From NCBI GenBank assembly GCA_022316685.1, contig JAKJHU010000057.1:372001-436000 (forward strand): a stretch of DNA of 64,000 nt, given 5' to 3'. A program made the translations under genes and the position numbers. The notes beneath the pieces are model-generated. The model was not told the origin of the DNA. It worked only from the letters and a program-made list of their open reading frames with translations, and did not search any database. The first letter of the stretch is position 1; the number at the start of each line of letters is the position of its first letter. This DNA is from Progne subis subis. Lineage: Eukaryota; Chordata; Aves; Passeriformes; Hirundinidae. Positions 63,361 to 64,000 of this stretch are shown here, piece by piece.

Positions 63361-64000
63361 TAGTTAGGTTCAAACACTGGATGTACTCAGATTTTAAAAT
63401 CAATATTGACAGATTTAATCCAAAGGTCAAACCAGAAAAATCTGCCTCTTGTCATTAAAGAGAACTAAACAGAAAAAGGAAGAGCTTTAGGCTGGCAGCT
63501 GATGTTTCAGCAGAGCTGCGGTCATGTATAATTTAATACTCCATGACTGGCTAATAATACTCTTCTTTGTATTCCTATCACAAGTTTTGCAGTAATGGTC
63601 AAGATGTATGGTTTCCAGCAGTCAGCCTGGAACATTGCCCTCCTGCTCAAGGCCTGAGACAGTAGTCCTAATTTTCCACTGGGATGTGCTATATAATTGC
63701 ATCAGTCTGTTTTCTGAAGCTCTTGAAAGGGTGTGAAGCCAAAAAAATAGGCAAGACAGAAGCTTGGTTTGGACACCAGAATGCAGGATAGAAATAAAAA
63801 GAACTCTTTAATTTAATCCCATAGCTAACTTCACAAGATGGAAGCAAAAGCAACAGGTATTGGAGGGTAAGCACATGCCCATATGAGGGAATAAAAAACC
63901 AGATAATTCTTTTTCAGATATAATGGCATTTTTAACTTACAGAAATAGCAAGCTGTGTGTTTGCTATATTTAAATGCTATGAGTACCTTTACTTTTAAAT

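Larger units (their letters stand above)
60336..64000. other. AT-rich unique sequence with A/C-rich tracts
   Basis: No gene recognised. It contains a perfect CRE at 60680-60687 and A/C-rich simple repeats at 61931-61959, 62385-62455 and 63333-63360. The 147-codon ATG frame at 62179-62622 crosses an A/C-rich tract, which creates a K/T/Q-rich stretch, and has no known domain. Confidence 0.65.

Overview
This 64 kb window looks like vertebrate nuclear DNA, most likely from a bird. The evidence is three 5'-truncated CR1 LINE copies whose 3' ends and reverse-transcriptase tails match the family that dominates avian genomes. The rest is AT-rich with sparse CpG, few interspersed repeats, and A/C-rich low-complexity tracts of the kind common in avian introns and gene deserts. 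Neoavian or passerine origin is a weaker inference from the style of the CR1 3' ends.

I find no cellular protein-coding gene I can support, and no tRNA, rRNA, CRISPR array or operon-like organisation. Open frames longer than 100 codons occur, but several of the longest start at GTG or TTG, run through low-complexity sequence, or lie inside repeats. None resembles a known protein except the LINE fragments. The window is best read as intergenic desert or the interior of a very long intron.

Layout: 1-18.7 kb is AT-rich unique sequence. It holds a degenerate 19-bp repeat (6.27 kb), a 16-bp perfect hairpin beside an imperfect duplication (8.86-8.97 kb), an AAAC repeat (11.0 kb), a CCA plus A41 tract (13.65 kb) and a spaced 31-bp direct repeat (14.6/14.8 kb). 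CR1 fragments lie on the minus strand at 18.74-19.20, 30.03-30.43 and 32.69-33.66 kb. A GC-richer block at 25.88-26.33 kb might be an old solo LTR or another repeat. From 33.7 to 49.8 kb there is almost only unique AT-rich DNA with simple repeats.

At 49.83-50.23 kb the composition changes abruptly to a compact CpG island. It contains a GC box, a near-consensus CTCF motif on the minus strand and a seven-copy 13-bp minisatellite. A perfect splice-donor consensus lies about 0.7 kb downstream. This is the best candidate for a functional element, such as a promoter of a non-coding or distant gene, or an insulator.

At 59.97-60.33 kb a heavily decayed L2-type LINE reverse transcriptase is still readable across two frames, distinct from CR1. 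Two perfect CRE octamers lie at 59.17 and 60.68 kb. I found no evidence of an undescribed multi-gene system. The most rewarding targets are the isolated CpG island/CTCF/minisatellite block and the L2 fossil.
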